A stretch of DNA of 64,000 nt from NCBI GenBank assembly GCA_027919835.1, contig JANVFP010000015.1, forward strand, positions 868,001 through 932,000, given 5' to 3'. A program made the position numbers and the translations under genes. The stretch comes from Lentinula raphanica. Its lineage: Eukaryota; Basidiomycota; Agaricomycetes; Agaricales; Omphalotaceae. Positions 30,086 through 40,700 of the stretch are shown in pieces; the first letter of the stretch is position 1; the number at the start of each line of letters is the position of its first letter. The notes under the pieces are model-generated. The model worked only from the letters and a program-made list of their open reading frames with translations, did not search any database and had not been told where the DNA came from.

Positions 30086-33000
30086 GTAAAGATACTTTAA
30101 AACAAGCTGTGAACTTCACAGTGGTGTATTGTAATCCATACCGTGAACTTCACAGTGCACTAAAAAGTTCACCGGGGCTGCTGGAATAGCTCCAGGAACC
30201 TGCTAAAAATTGCCGGGGGGCCCTCATATAATTCCGAGAGGTCTTTAGATTATTTCCTTTTTGGTTATATTATTTAAATAAATGTATATAGGTAAATAAA
30301 ATATATATAAAATCAGTAAAATACTCAAAAATTAGGAGAAAAATGATTTGCTTAAAAAAGGAGAAAATAACCTGATTGATACATTACCTTTTTTGGTAAA
30401 AATACATATAGGGTCTAAATAGGTCCCTCAAAATATGGGGAAAAAATCATAAATAATCCAAAAATATACACAATAGGCAATTCTATTTTTAGAAGACATA
30501 TGTCTAGGGTATATATTGGTGCCTGATAATAGAAAAATATCATATGGAATCCAGAATTGGCTAACACAGGGCACTGATTACCTCAGGCACATCAAAACTA
30601 CTCAAAAAGGAAATTGGTCTAAAAATAGAACTTGATGTCATCTCGTAGTAAAAAATCTGAAAAAATCATAAAAAATATTGAAAAAATTCAGGGGTGCCTC
30701 ATTGTCCCTGAAAATACAAAATAAAAAAAAATACGCGACAAGTGTAAAAAATTTTATCACTCCAAATTATACTAGATCCTCTATTCATTCAATATATCTG
30801 ATGCACAAGCTATTTTTAGCACCCCCAGTACCCTCAGGCACCTAGAATAGCTAATATCATTCAATATATTCAGCATACTCAATGCTTATTATACTTAACA
30901 CAGTTAACAATGAAAAATCTTAGAATAGTATTCATGTGTATTCTACTCAACACACTCAACAATGAAAAACCCCGAAACAGTGTTCATGTGTATTATACTT
31001 AACACACATAACACACTTAACAATGAAAACTCTCAGAACAGTGTTCATGTGTATTATACTTAACATACTCAACACACTTAACAATGAAAAAAACTCAGAA
31101 CAGTGCTCATGTGTGTTACACTTAACACACTTCATCAATCAATATAATATACTTAACAATCAAAAACTCGGAGTAGTGTTATCACACATTATACTTAACA
31201 CACTTCATCAGTAAGTATAACATACGTTCAATAGGACATTGTTATACTATAACACACTTATAACAACGAGTTTTGGGCACTTTTGGGCGCTTATTTGGTG
31301 TTTTTCAGTCAAAATTCATTAATAGCTCACTCAATAATTTTTGTGTGGGCTCTATATTGTGTCAGGATGTTGTCTATATCATATTCCTCTAGATATAATT
31401 CGGAGTGCTCGAAAATACAACCTGTGTGGCTAGCTATACTATAATCTTTTGTGATATAACAGTGTTTTATATAAATGCCAATGCATATGTCCATGTAATG
31501 CAAGTATACTGATGCTGGTCCATCAGGAAAGGACTCCTACAGTCTACTGGCAGTGTCTGTACATGATTCAGATAGCTATCATAAAGGTTGGACACTGTGA
31601 TACACATGTACATGTTTCATGTACACTATAGATGTCTACACTTACATGTAACAATAGATGTCATATTCAATGAGCCCCATTACAGATCTCTTGGCTGTAC
31701 CACATAAAGTGAGCTCAGAATAAGCTGTAGGATGACTCTTTTCATGACCCAGCAGCAGTTTGACTTCATACCATGGGTGTATGCACTGTCATTTACATAA
31801 AACACTGTTATATCACAAAAGATTATAGTATAGCTAGCCACACAGGTTGTATTTTCGAGTTCTCCGAATTATATCTAGAGCAATATGATATAGACAACAT
31901 CCTGACACAATATAGAGCCCACACAAAAATTATTGAGTGAGCTATTAATGAATTTCGACTGAAAAACACCAAATAAGCGCCCATAAGCGCCCAAAACTCG
32001 TTGTTATAAGTGTGTTATAGTATAACAATGTCCTATTCAATGTATGTTATACTTACTGATGAAGTGTGTTAAGTATAATGTGTGATAACACTACTCCGAG
32101 TTTTTGATTGTTAAGTATATTATATTGATTGATGAAGTGTGTTAAGTGTAACACACATGAGCACTGTTCTGAGTTTTTTATTGTTAAGTATGTTGAGTAT
32201 GTTAAGTATAATACACATGAACACTGTTTCAAGGTTTTTCATTGTTGAGTGTGTTGAGTAGAATACACTATTCTAAGATTTTTCATTGTTAACTGTGTTA
32301 AGTATAATAAGCATTGAGTATGCTGAATATATTGAATGATATTAGCTATTCTAAGTGCCTGAGGGTACTGGGGGTGCTAAAAATAGCTTGTGCATCAGAT
32401 ATATTGAATGAATAGAGGATCTAGTATAATTTGGAGTGATAAAATTTTTTACACTTGTCGCGTATTTTTTTTTATTTTGCATTTTCAGGGACAATGAGGC
32501 ACCCCTGAATTTTTTCAATATTTTTTATGATTTTTTCAGATTTTTTACTACGAGATGATATCAAGTTCTATTTTTAGACCAATTTCCTTTTTGAGTAGTT
32601 TTGATGTGCCTGAGGTAATCAGTGCCCTGTGTTAGCTAATTCTGGATTCCATATGACATTTTTCTATTATCAGGCACCAATATATACCCTAGACATATGT
32701 CTTCTAATAATAGAATTGTTTTATGCCTACTGTGTATATTTTTGGATTATTTATGATTTTTTCCCCATATTTTTAGGGACCTATTTGGACCCTATATGTA
32801 TTCTTACCAAAACAGGTAATGTATCAACCAGGTTATTTTCTCCTTTTTTTAAGCAAATCATTTTTCTCCTAATTTTTGAGTATTTTACTGATTTTATATA
32901 TATTTTATTTACCTATATACATTTATTTAAATAATATAACCAAAAAGGAAATAATCTACAGACCTCTCGGAATTATATGAGGGCCCCCGGCAATTTTTAG

Positions 33001-33118
33001 CAGGTTCCCGGAGCTATTCCAGCAGCCCCGGTGAACTTTTTAGTGCACTGTGAAGTTCACGGTATGGATTACAATACACCACCGTGAAGTTCACAGCTTG
33101 TTTTAAAGTATTTTTACA
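30086..33118. mobile_element. Hairpin element R (3.0 kb)
   Basis: Outer inverted repeats read GTAAAGATACTTTAAAACAA on the left and TTGTTTTAAAGTATTTTTAC on the right, followed inward by AGCTGTGAACTTCACAG. The arms are nearly perfect reverse complements over about 1.4 kb each (to about 31500 and from about 31780). The loop resembles those of P and Q. The arms include GGGCGCTTATTTGG and TGTGTCAGGATGTTG. It has no coding capacity. It splits the extra ORF of gypsy-1. I could not define a target duplication with confidence. Confidence 0.85.
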
Positions 33119-33872
33119 ACATCAGCTGCTCCAACATGTTGAAGATAGGCCAAGCCGGTTTACTATGCTGCTGTTCCGACTCGCGAAGGAGACGAACATA
33201 TTCTTCAACTTGAGCAGTAGTTACCGGCTCGGTAGGTGGACGACGACGTTTGGGTAATGGGATGGTGGAGTTATTATATGGCAGCGCCGAGGAATCCATG
33301 AAGGGAGCCGCTTCTGCCGGACTGATCACGAACCCAATTGGACTTTCTGAACGATCCATGGATACAGATGGCGAGTAGGCATGAGTGTGTAGTGAAGTGA
33401 GGTTGGATGACATTTTTCGCTTCTTCGTTGATAGGTTCGAGTCGTTGTCGCCATTCTTCCAATCATCAAGTTTCTTCTTGAGATCGTGGATATGGGTGTC
33501 TCGCGTTCGTATGGATTTCTCGAGACCCGCGACATGTTCTTCGGCATCATAGGCGCGAGATCGATAGCGATCGCAGTCCTTATTCAACTGAGCATTCTCG
33601 GAGCGAAGTTGATCAAGTTTGGATCGAAGCTTTTCGTACTCTATCTTGAGTTTACGAAGTTCATCACCAGATCCGTTCGACCCAAACTTCTCAGTGAGAA
33701 ACTTGGTTCGCTCGGCTTCTGCGCTTTCCCAAGTAGCATCAGCTTCCGCGAATGTCATCAGGACATGCATCATATAGTCAGAGCATACTTTACATTCACT
33801 ATTTCGGTGGTGAATGCAGATGAGTTTTGGATTAAATAACCATCCGGTCTTGGAAGTGGTTATCTCGTCCAT
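33114..33872 (-). CDS. gypsy-1 extra ORF downstream of pol, N-terminal part (coiled coil)
   Basis: A 252-codon frame starting at 33872 ends in the terminal repeat of element R. Residues about 17-32 contain clustered Cys/His ('CIHHRNSECKVC'), a possible metal-binding site. Residues about 60-140 have heptad-like spacing and many charged residues ('LKIEYEKLRSKLDQLRSENA'), which predicts a coiled coil. A basic 'KKRKM' and 'PKRRRPP' could be nuclear signals. The function is unknown. It is on the same strand as pol, starting about 130 bp after the pol stop, inside the LTR-bounded element. Confidence 0.65.
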   Translation of the reverse strand: MDEITTSKTGWLFNPKLICIHHRNSECKVCSDYMMHVLMTFAEADATWESAEAERTKFLTEKFGSNGSGDELRKLKIEYEKLRSKLDQLRSENAQLNKDCDRYRSRAYDAEEHVAGLEKSIRTRDTHIHDLKKKLDDWKNGDNDSNLSTKKRKMSSNLTSLHTHAYSPSVSMDRSESPIGFVISPAEAAPFMDSSALPYNNSTIPLPKRRRPPTEPVTTAQVEEYVRLLRESEQQHSKPAWPIFNMLEQLML

Positions 33873-34001
33873 CTTGGTAGTCGTATAGTTAGTGGTTAGA
33901 TGAGAGAAAGAGGGAGGGATTATATAATACAGTAATATAGTAGAGTGATTACACTATATGGGCGCTTATGTACGATTAAGTGCTGGAGTTCTACTCGTAA
34001 C

Positions 34002-37000
34002 TCAGCGTAAACGGGGGAGCCTCTTCCAGTCCCTTACTCCTTGTATCTCGAGGTAACGATCAAGTGCCGCTAGGTCTTTGCAGCTGGAGTAAGGTTCAGT
34101 AGTGATGTCTCCTAGATTCCATTTAACATGAAATAATAGTTTTTTCCCATCCCATTGATGGTTGACGATTTCATCCACTAACCACTCGACGTCTGATGGT
34201 TCACCAAAGTCGTATGGTTCTGCCAAAGTGCGCGAGGGAAATAGTGAATCATTGTTTGGGTGATGCACTCGTAACAAATTCACATGGAAATTATTGTGGA
34301 TCCCTCTCTTTGCTAATTCTGTCGGTAGTCCAAGTCGATAGTTAGATGACTTTTCATTGGCTTCCACTACTGGGTAAGGTCCAATAAATTTAGGAAGTAG
34401 TTTGGCTGCTCTTCCCTTTGGTAAGTTTAGATTTTTTGTTGAAAGATATACCAGATCATTGACTTTGATGTCTGGTTCCTCCCCCCGTCTCTTGTTCGCA
34501 TTATGTGTCTGGGTAACGCGTGCCTCAATGATGGAGTCGTGAGCGTCCTGCAGGTGTTGTATTGCCCGTTCCGCAAATTCCAATATACCCGGAGCAAATT
34601 CCTGGTCAGGAGGAATTTCCCTTATCATCGACGGCATATACCCTCCGTCGATTTCGAACGGCGCGTACCCTGTACTCTCGTTGATGCTGGCATTCAATGC
34701 GAATTCCAGCATGGGGCACTTATCCACCCAATCCCTTTGGTCGGCTTTGACCATGGATCGGAATATTTGTCCTATTGATCGATTCACTCTTTCGGTAACA
34801 CCATCTGTCTGTGGGTGAAACGACGTCAACATGAGTAGTTTCGCTCCCAGGAGACGATGAAGTTCTCGCCACCATCTAGATGTAAACTTCGGATCCCGAT
34901 CTGAGACAATCGATTTTGGAAGACCATGCAGCCGCACAATCTCCTTCAAAAACAACCAGGATAGCTGTGACGCGGTTGTCGAAGTATTAACCGGGATGGT
35001 ATGAACTCGTGCCGAAAATCTACAGATGATCACCCATAGATAGTTGTACCCTTGCGATTCGGGAAACGGTCCTATGAAATCCATGCCTATGGATTCCCAA
35101 GGTCTGAGAGGGATGGGTAGTGAATGTAATTTACCCATCGGTTTGAGGTTGGACGTCTTTATACGTTGGCACAAGTCGCAGGATTTGCAGAATTCCTCTA
35201 CATGTCCATTGACTCGAGGCCACCAATACCAACGCCGGACATAGTCAGATGTACGTTGACCTCCGAAGTGTCCCAAAATTGTATGTGCTTGTTCGATGAC
35301 GGTGCCGCGTAGGCTTTTACCGTCATGGGACGAATAACCTTTTGGTATACAGGTTACCGTTTCACCATTTCTATTCTTGGTGAATATTATCCCATCCTGG
35401 ATCGTAAATGCGGGGTGGTCTTGCAGATGTGTTATTACTTTCGTGAACAGAGGGTCATCTGAGTACGCTCGTTTAATGTCGGATATGAATGTATCCTGGA
35501 ACTGGGTTTGTTTCACTGGGTCTTTTCCACGTGTGCGGGAGTTAGCAATGGATATATCCTCTTCCAATGTGCCACCGTCCTGAGGTACTGAGTTCACTGG
35601 TTCTTGGTGAACTCGGAGTTCCTTGGCCTGGATGTTACGTATCTCTGTGGGTTCCACTAGGGCATGTTTTTCGGCGCTCTTGGTGGCAATATGTTCCGAA
35701 CGTCTTAGAGCCATTATACGATCTTGGGCAACTTCCTCCACTCGTCCTGGGGGGAGGTCGTCTAAATCTCGGTCGATGCGAACATCTGCATTGACATATT
35801 CGTGCGATGGGTGGTTCTCTTCAGCGTTATCAGATTCATAGTATCGTGATAACGCGTCAGCTACTTTGTTTGATATACCCTTGATATAACGAATGTCAAA
35901 ATCGAACCGCGACAGATACTCCATCCAGCGAGCTTGTCTGGATGAAAGTTTCCGCTGGGATAGAAAGAATTCGAGAGTCCGGTGATCGGTTACGACGTGA
36001 ACTCGATACCCCAATAGTTTGTCTTCCCATTTGAGCAGAGCTTCTAGTATAGCTAGTGTTTCCAACTCGAAAACCCGATAATTGTGTTGAGCAGCTGTAA
36101 ACTTCTTTGACATAAACCCCGCGGGACGACATGTCTGCCATGTCGGTCCCTGGCCATACATACTGCCCACTCCGGATACTGACGCATCACAAATGACCCA
36201 AATTGGTTCGTCGGTTGATGGGTCAATTGGACAGAGTATTGGTGCTGTAGCTGCGAGTCTCTTGATGTGTTGGAAGCAGCTTTCATGTACGGGCATCCAG
36301 ATGAATGGCAAGTTATTTTTGACCATTGTCGATAGAGGCCCTGTGTAGGATGTAACATCGGGCATGTACGGAGCCACATATTGCACCAATCCTAAGAATC
36401 TCTGTACATCATTGAATGTTCTTGGCGTTCGCCATTCCTTGATACGGTTCATTTTGTCTGAGTCGGCGTGGATGCCATTATCGTCAATGACATGTCCGAG
36501 ACAATCGAGTTTCTTCGCGAATAGTTCACACTTTTCTTGTTTGAGAAAAAATCGCTGTTGGCAAAGACGACGAAAGACTTCTCTGAGGTGTTGTTCATGT
36601 TCAGCAATACTGTTGCTGAATATGAATATGTCGTCAAGGTATACATGGACGTACCGTCCGATGATGTCTTGAAATACCATAGTCATTACTCGCTGAAATG
36701 TTGCGGGCGCATTGCAGTCGCCCTGCATCATTACATTGCTGACATAGGTTCCATACACGCAGGCAAATGCAGTTTTCCACACGTCGTCAGCCTCGTTACG
36801 GATCTGTTCATATGGGTCGCTCATGTCTATTTTCGAACGATACTTATGTTTAGCGACGTCGTTCCGGATCTGGTCCTGATCTGGGAATGGGGTGACATCT
36901 TTCACCGTATTGTCATTCCGCTGACGATAATCAACAATGGTTCGGAGGGTGCCATTCTTCTTCGGTATGCATAGCATAGGGGCTGCCTGAGGTGTCGTTT

Positions 37001-37766
37001 TTTGAATCCACCAATTAGCTCGTGAGTAGCGGTCTAGTTTCTCACTTAGCTGGACCTTCAAATAGTCTGGGCAGCGTGGCATATAATAATGATATCGACG
37101 TAACTCGTCGATAAGAGTGATCTTGTGGTTGATTTCGCGCAGTGGTGGCAATTCTTCGGGTACTCCGTGTAGCATATCGGCGTTCTCGGATTCTAATCGA
37201 GTCCGGATGGCTGATATTTCACTGTCCTGGTTGAGTGGGTCCTCTTCGATACTGATCCCTGTCAACATATCGTTGGGACTGTCACTCAGATCTTCATCAT
37301 ATATTTCATCCAGTGGTATTTCTTCCAGCGGGATGGACATATAGTACATCTGTAGAGGTTTGCGAGATTTTGTACGCTTTCCTTTACGGTGTAACCCTTT
37401 GCAGTTATTGGTTGTCGGCTTTTGGTGGCGATGGCGATGAGCATGATTATGGCTAAAACAGTTTAATATCGGGGCTTCCTCATTTTCTTCTGTTTTCGTT
37501 TGAGGGTTACTGACAAGGGGTCTCGTCATAACATCGGATAACTTGTGGTAGAACTCTTGAATGATCTCAGTGTAGTTATCCACGTCTTCCATTTCGATGG
37601 GTATCACCTTGCCTTCCCTATCGACATCGGTAATTTCCTCGAGTATTACGGGCGAGTTATGGTGTAGGCTACGTTTCTTTCGGTTGAGTTCATCACGGAG
37701 ATATTCTTCATCAATGATGTTTTCAATTTGTACGCCAGAGGTCTGCTTGGCGTACAGGGAAGATAG
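34002..37766 (-). CDS. gypsy-1 Pol: RT, RNase H, integrase, chromodomain
   Basis: Open from the codon after the Gag stop (37767-37769) to 34002, about 1254 codons. The first ATG (37607) is 53 codons in, and the frame is that of Gag. Motifs in order: RT 'YVHVYLDDIFIF' (YLDD intact); RNase H 'VICDASVSGVG', 'FELETLAILEAL' and 'VADALSRY'; integrase His/Cys finger 'HTILGHFGG...CDLCQR', catalytic 'GMDFIGPFPES', 'VSDRDPKFTS' and 'HPQTDGVTERVNR'; C-terminal chromodomain-like 'VEWLVDEIVNHQWDGKKLLF' followed by 'HVKW'. No internal stop is seen. All catalytic residues I can check are present, so it may be competent. Confidence 0.9.
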   Translation of the reverse strand, partial: LSSLYAKQTSGVQIENIIDEEYLRDELNRKKRSLHHNSPVILEEITDVDREGKVIPIEMEDVDNYTEIIQEFYHKLSDVMTRPLVSNPQTKTEENEEAPILNCFSHNHAHRHRHQKPTTNNCKGLHRKGKRTKSRKPLQMYYMSIPLEEIPLDEIYDEDLSDSPNDMLTGISIEEDPLNQDSEISAIRTRLESENADMLHGVPEELPPLREINHKITLIDELRRYHYYMPRCPDYLKVQLSEKLDRYSRANWWIQKTTPQAAPMLCIPKKNGTLRTIVDYRQRNDNTVKDVTPFPDQDQIRNDVAKHKYRSKIDMSDPYEQIRNEADDVWKTAFACVYGTYVSNVMMQGDCNAPATFQRVMTMVFQDIIGRYVHVYLDDIFIFSNSIAEHEQHLREVFRRLCQQRFFLKQEKCELFAKKLDCLGHVIDDNGIHADSDKMNRIKEWRTPRTFNDVQRFLGLVQYVAPYMPDVTSYTGPLSTMVKNNLPFIWMPVHESCFQHIKRLAATAPILCPIDPSTDEPIWVICDASVSGVGSMYGQGPTWQTCRPAGFMSKKFTAAQHNYRVFELETLAILEALLKWEDKLLGYRVHVVTDHRTLEFFLSQRKLSSRQARWMEYLSRFDFDIRYIKGISNKVADALSRYYESDNAEENHPSHEYVNADVRIDRDLDDLPPGRVEEVAQDRIMALRRSEHIATKSAEKHALVEPTEIRNIQAKELRVHQEPVNSVPQDGGTLEEDISIANSRTRGKDPVKQTQFQDTFISDIKRAYSDDPLFTKVITHLQDHPAFTIQDGIIFTKNRNGETVTCIPKGYSSHDGKSLRGTVIEQAHTILGHFGGQRTSDYVRRWYWWPRVNGHVEEFCKSCDLCQRIKTSNLKPMGKLHSLPIPLRPWESIGMDFIGPFPESQGYNYLWVIICRFSARVHTIPVNTSTTASQLSWLFLKEIVRLHGLPKSIVSDRDPKFTSRWWRELHRLLGAKLLMLTSFHPQTDGVTERVNRSIGQIFRSMVKADQRDWVDKCPMLEFALNASINESTGYAPFEIDGGYMPSMIREIPPDQEFAPGILEFAERAIQHLQDAHDSIIEARVTQTHNANKRRGEEPDIKVNDLVYLSTKNLNLPKGRAAKLLPKFIGPYPVVEANEKSSNYRLGLPTELAKRGIHNNFHVNLLRVHHPNNDSLFPSRTLAEPYDFGEPSDVEWLVDEIVNHQWDGKKLLFHVKWNLGDITTEPYSSCKDLAALDRYLEIQGVRDWKRLPRLR

Positions 37767-40700
37767 TCATTCGGCACTGCGAAGACTTTCTTTCCTTCGA
37801 ACGGATCCGTTGCGTTCATCTCTCCTCATGGCCATACGCCGAGAGAAAGTCGCAGTGTCTTCGCCTAATGATAAGGCTGGAGTAGTGTTCCCCTTGATGA
37901 TGATTCGATCATTGTCGAAATCGAGTTGAATACCGTGTTTCCTCATGAAACGAGTTCCGATGATTGCATCATACCTATCGATATTGACGATATCGAAGTA
38001 CACGTTGTCATTGATATTTTCGAATGATAATTTGGCTGTAGTACCGTAGTTGAACTTGGCCTTGCTCCCTACGGTACCTAATTGAAGGGTGTGCTGGTCA
38101 TTGAGTTGGTGTACTTTGATGTTGGCTACCCTAGCGAATGATGGGCTTAATGCCTCGATAGTACATCCCGAGTCAAGGAGGACAAAGGCCTTGATTCCCC
38201 CAATATCCATTGAGGCAGTCAGAGGTCGTCGTTCCTTAATCGGACCACGATCAGGACGGCTCATGGGACGAGAAGATTGCTTCATAGTTATTCCATTCGA
38301 ATAATTAAGATTGTCTGGGTGTTTCGAATCTCTGGCGGCAAGTAAATCGTATTGTACCACAGAATTTCCGAGGGTCTTCGTGTCAACCGAGTGGAATTGT
38401 TCCCGGTCGAAGTTCTCCTCAATTGTTATAACCGGACCCAGCTCGCATTCGTGGTGATCTTTGATGTTATCATCGATGGTGGCCATGAATTCATTCATGT
38501 CCTCATCGTCATCCTCGTACATATGACCAACATAATCATCTTCGTACGGTGCTAGAAGCCACTCGCCGTCCGATTCACTTTCGGAATCGGACACCGGGAC
38601 TGCTTCAGGTACGTCTTCAGGGAGATCCGCAACCTTCTGTATGTCGACAGACGTTGAGGCGGACGGTTGATCCTCTTCTTGGATGGAATACATGCGTGAT
38701 TGACCATATCTTTCATATGACGGATCGTTGGCGTAATGCCCCACTTTTCCGCACGCGTAGCATAATTGAGAGGGTTTACCCGAGGTTTTGTGTCTGTCAC
38801 CCTCTGTAATCCCTTTAGATTTGCCACGGTCTTGTTCATGTTTCTTGTGTCGATTTGGATTTGTAGGTAAGTTTTGTATTCTGCCAGCAGGTTTATCATG
38901 CTTGTGGAATCGCACATACTTGTACGGTTTTCCATCAACCATGACTGGCTTAGGCTTATAATCGGGTCCTGAATTACTTAGCTTACGTTCAAACTTTGAG
39001 CGTTTTTCCAAGTATGATGACTCCTTCCCTTTCTTACGGTTTGAAGATACATAATAATCCTTGAGTACATGGTTATCTTCAATACGTTCGACGGCCTTGA
39101 CAATAGTATTGATTTTTGCATATTCTGGTACAGCTCCCAAATCAATAAGTCGTTTGACTATCTCGAAAGGTAGACCGTCCAAGAAACACTTTTTGAACGC
39201 ATAAGTGTTGGGCGGTTGTGTCATCCTAGCCGCCCATCTTACTAGTGTTGAGTAGAAATCGCGTACACCCTTGCTTGGGTCATACTCGACTTCTTCGAAT
39301 CTCTGTGTAGCTTGGTGTATTGTTGTGGCTTGAACGCAACGGTCGAATAGTCCAAGTATTGTTTCTACAAATGTCCACTTCTTCTTGGTGCGATGAATGC
39401 CCGCAACTTCGTCGTTGTACCATTCGAGAGCTTTACCTGATAGATAAATGCCGACGAGTTGAACTCTAAATTTATCAAAATCGGGACCGCAATACCTGCT
39501 GATCACCATCCACCTCAGGACAGCCAACAGCCAGGCATCAAATATCTCTACATCCGAAGACCCATTGTAGGTATCGGGCGTAGGGATCCTTATGTTTTTG
39601 GTCCCATCGAGTTCAGGTAGAGGCTTGCCGACATAATGCTTGATTTGCTTCTTGTAGACGCGATGAACGGCATGAGCCCAGAGTTGTCGACGTTCATCGT
39701 CGGCTGACTGATTTCTCATCTTTGTGAGCAACTTCTTCTTCGCACGTTTCCGCTTGTTCTTGCTTTCCTTGGGGTCTGCGGGATTATCTTGTGCGACGAA
39801 CAAATTGTCAACCCACGATTCGTCCGACGAGGAGTCTTCAGAGCCGGATTCCGGAATGTCATCCGCAGAGTCCTCCTCCCATGGGGTACGATGCCGCTTT
39901 GGTTTGTCACCTTCTGGCTTCTCGTCGTCACTGCTGTTATCACTGGAGTCATCCCCAGGATCCTTGGAAGGTCCTCCCGTCCCGGTCTTGTTTCCAGTTC
40001 GTTCATCGTCGCCCTTGGATAAAATTGTTGTAGAATTGGTTTGTTCATTCTTGAGGTCGTATGCTTCGCCACATAGATTTGTCTGTCCTACGTCACTGGG
40101 CTTGTTGACCGCTGAGCGATGTTCCCAAGTACTTCGGTCGGTCGTTGATTTGTCAATCGGCAGACCGTCGTCATTGAAGCCTACCATTTGATCAGGGAAC
40201 TGGGAGCTCCCCTTGGTTCTCAAATCACTGTTTCGCTGACGTTGTATCGCTACCCGATCTGTCCATGAATGAATCGGTTTGCGATTTTCGTCATCCATGG
40301 CTTTGGATGATAACTGGTCTGTGACCTTCATTCTAGTGTCTGTAGAATGTGGGTCTTCCAGGTTACTCATCATTTCCTCCATTTTGACCTTCGGGTCATG
40401 AGTATTGAGTATTGGTGAGACGTTGTCATTGCGCTGTAAATTGAATGTCGCCGTGGTAGTTTGAGTTTGATCAGCCTTCGAGTGAAACTCAGCCGCTATG
40501 GGAATTTGGATCGCGGTAGGTATAGTGGTCAATTCTGAGTATCGTGGCGTTGAATTGATATATTGTGGCCTAGTATGTCTTGGAGGTAAAGCCGGTGGAC
40601 GATTGTCTACTGGGAGAACCGGGTTTTGTAGTCGAATGCTTGACGCATTGGAATGAGCATGTGGAGAATGAAGCGACCTATTGGGTGTTGGTAAAGGACT

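Noticed and set aside
29105..33872. Envelope gene after pol
   Set aside because: The position fits, but no signal peptide, transmembrane segment or fusion-type motif is visible. I call it an extra ORF of unknown function.
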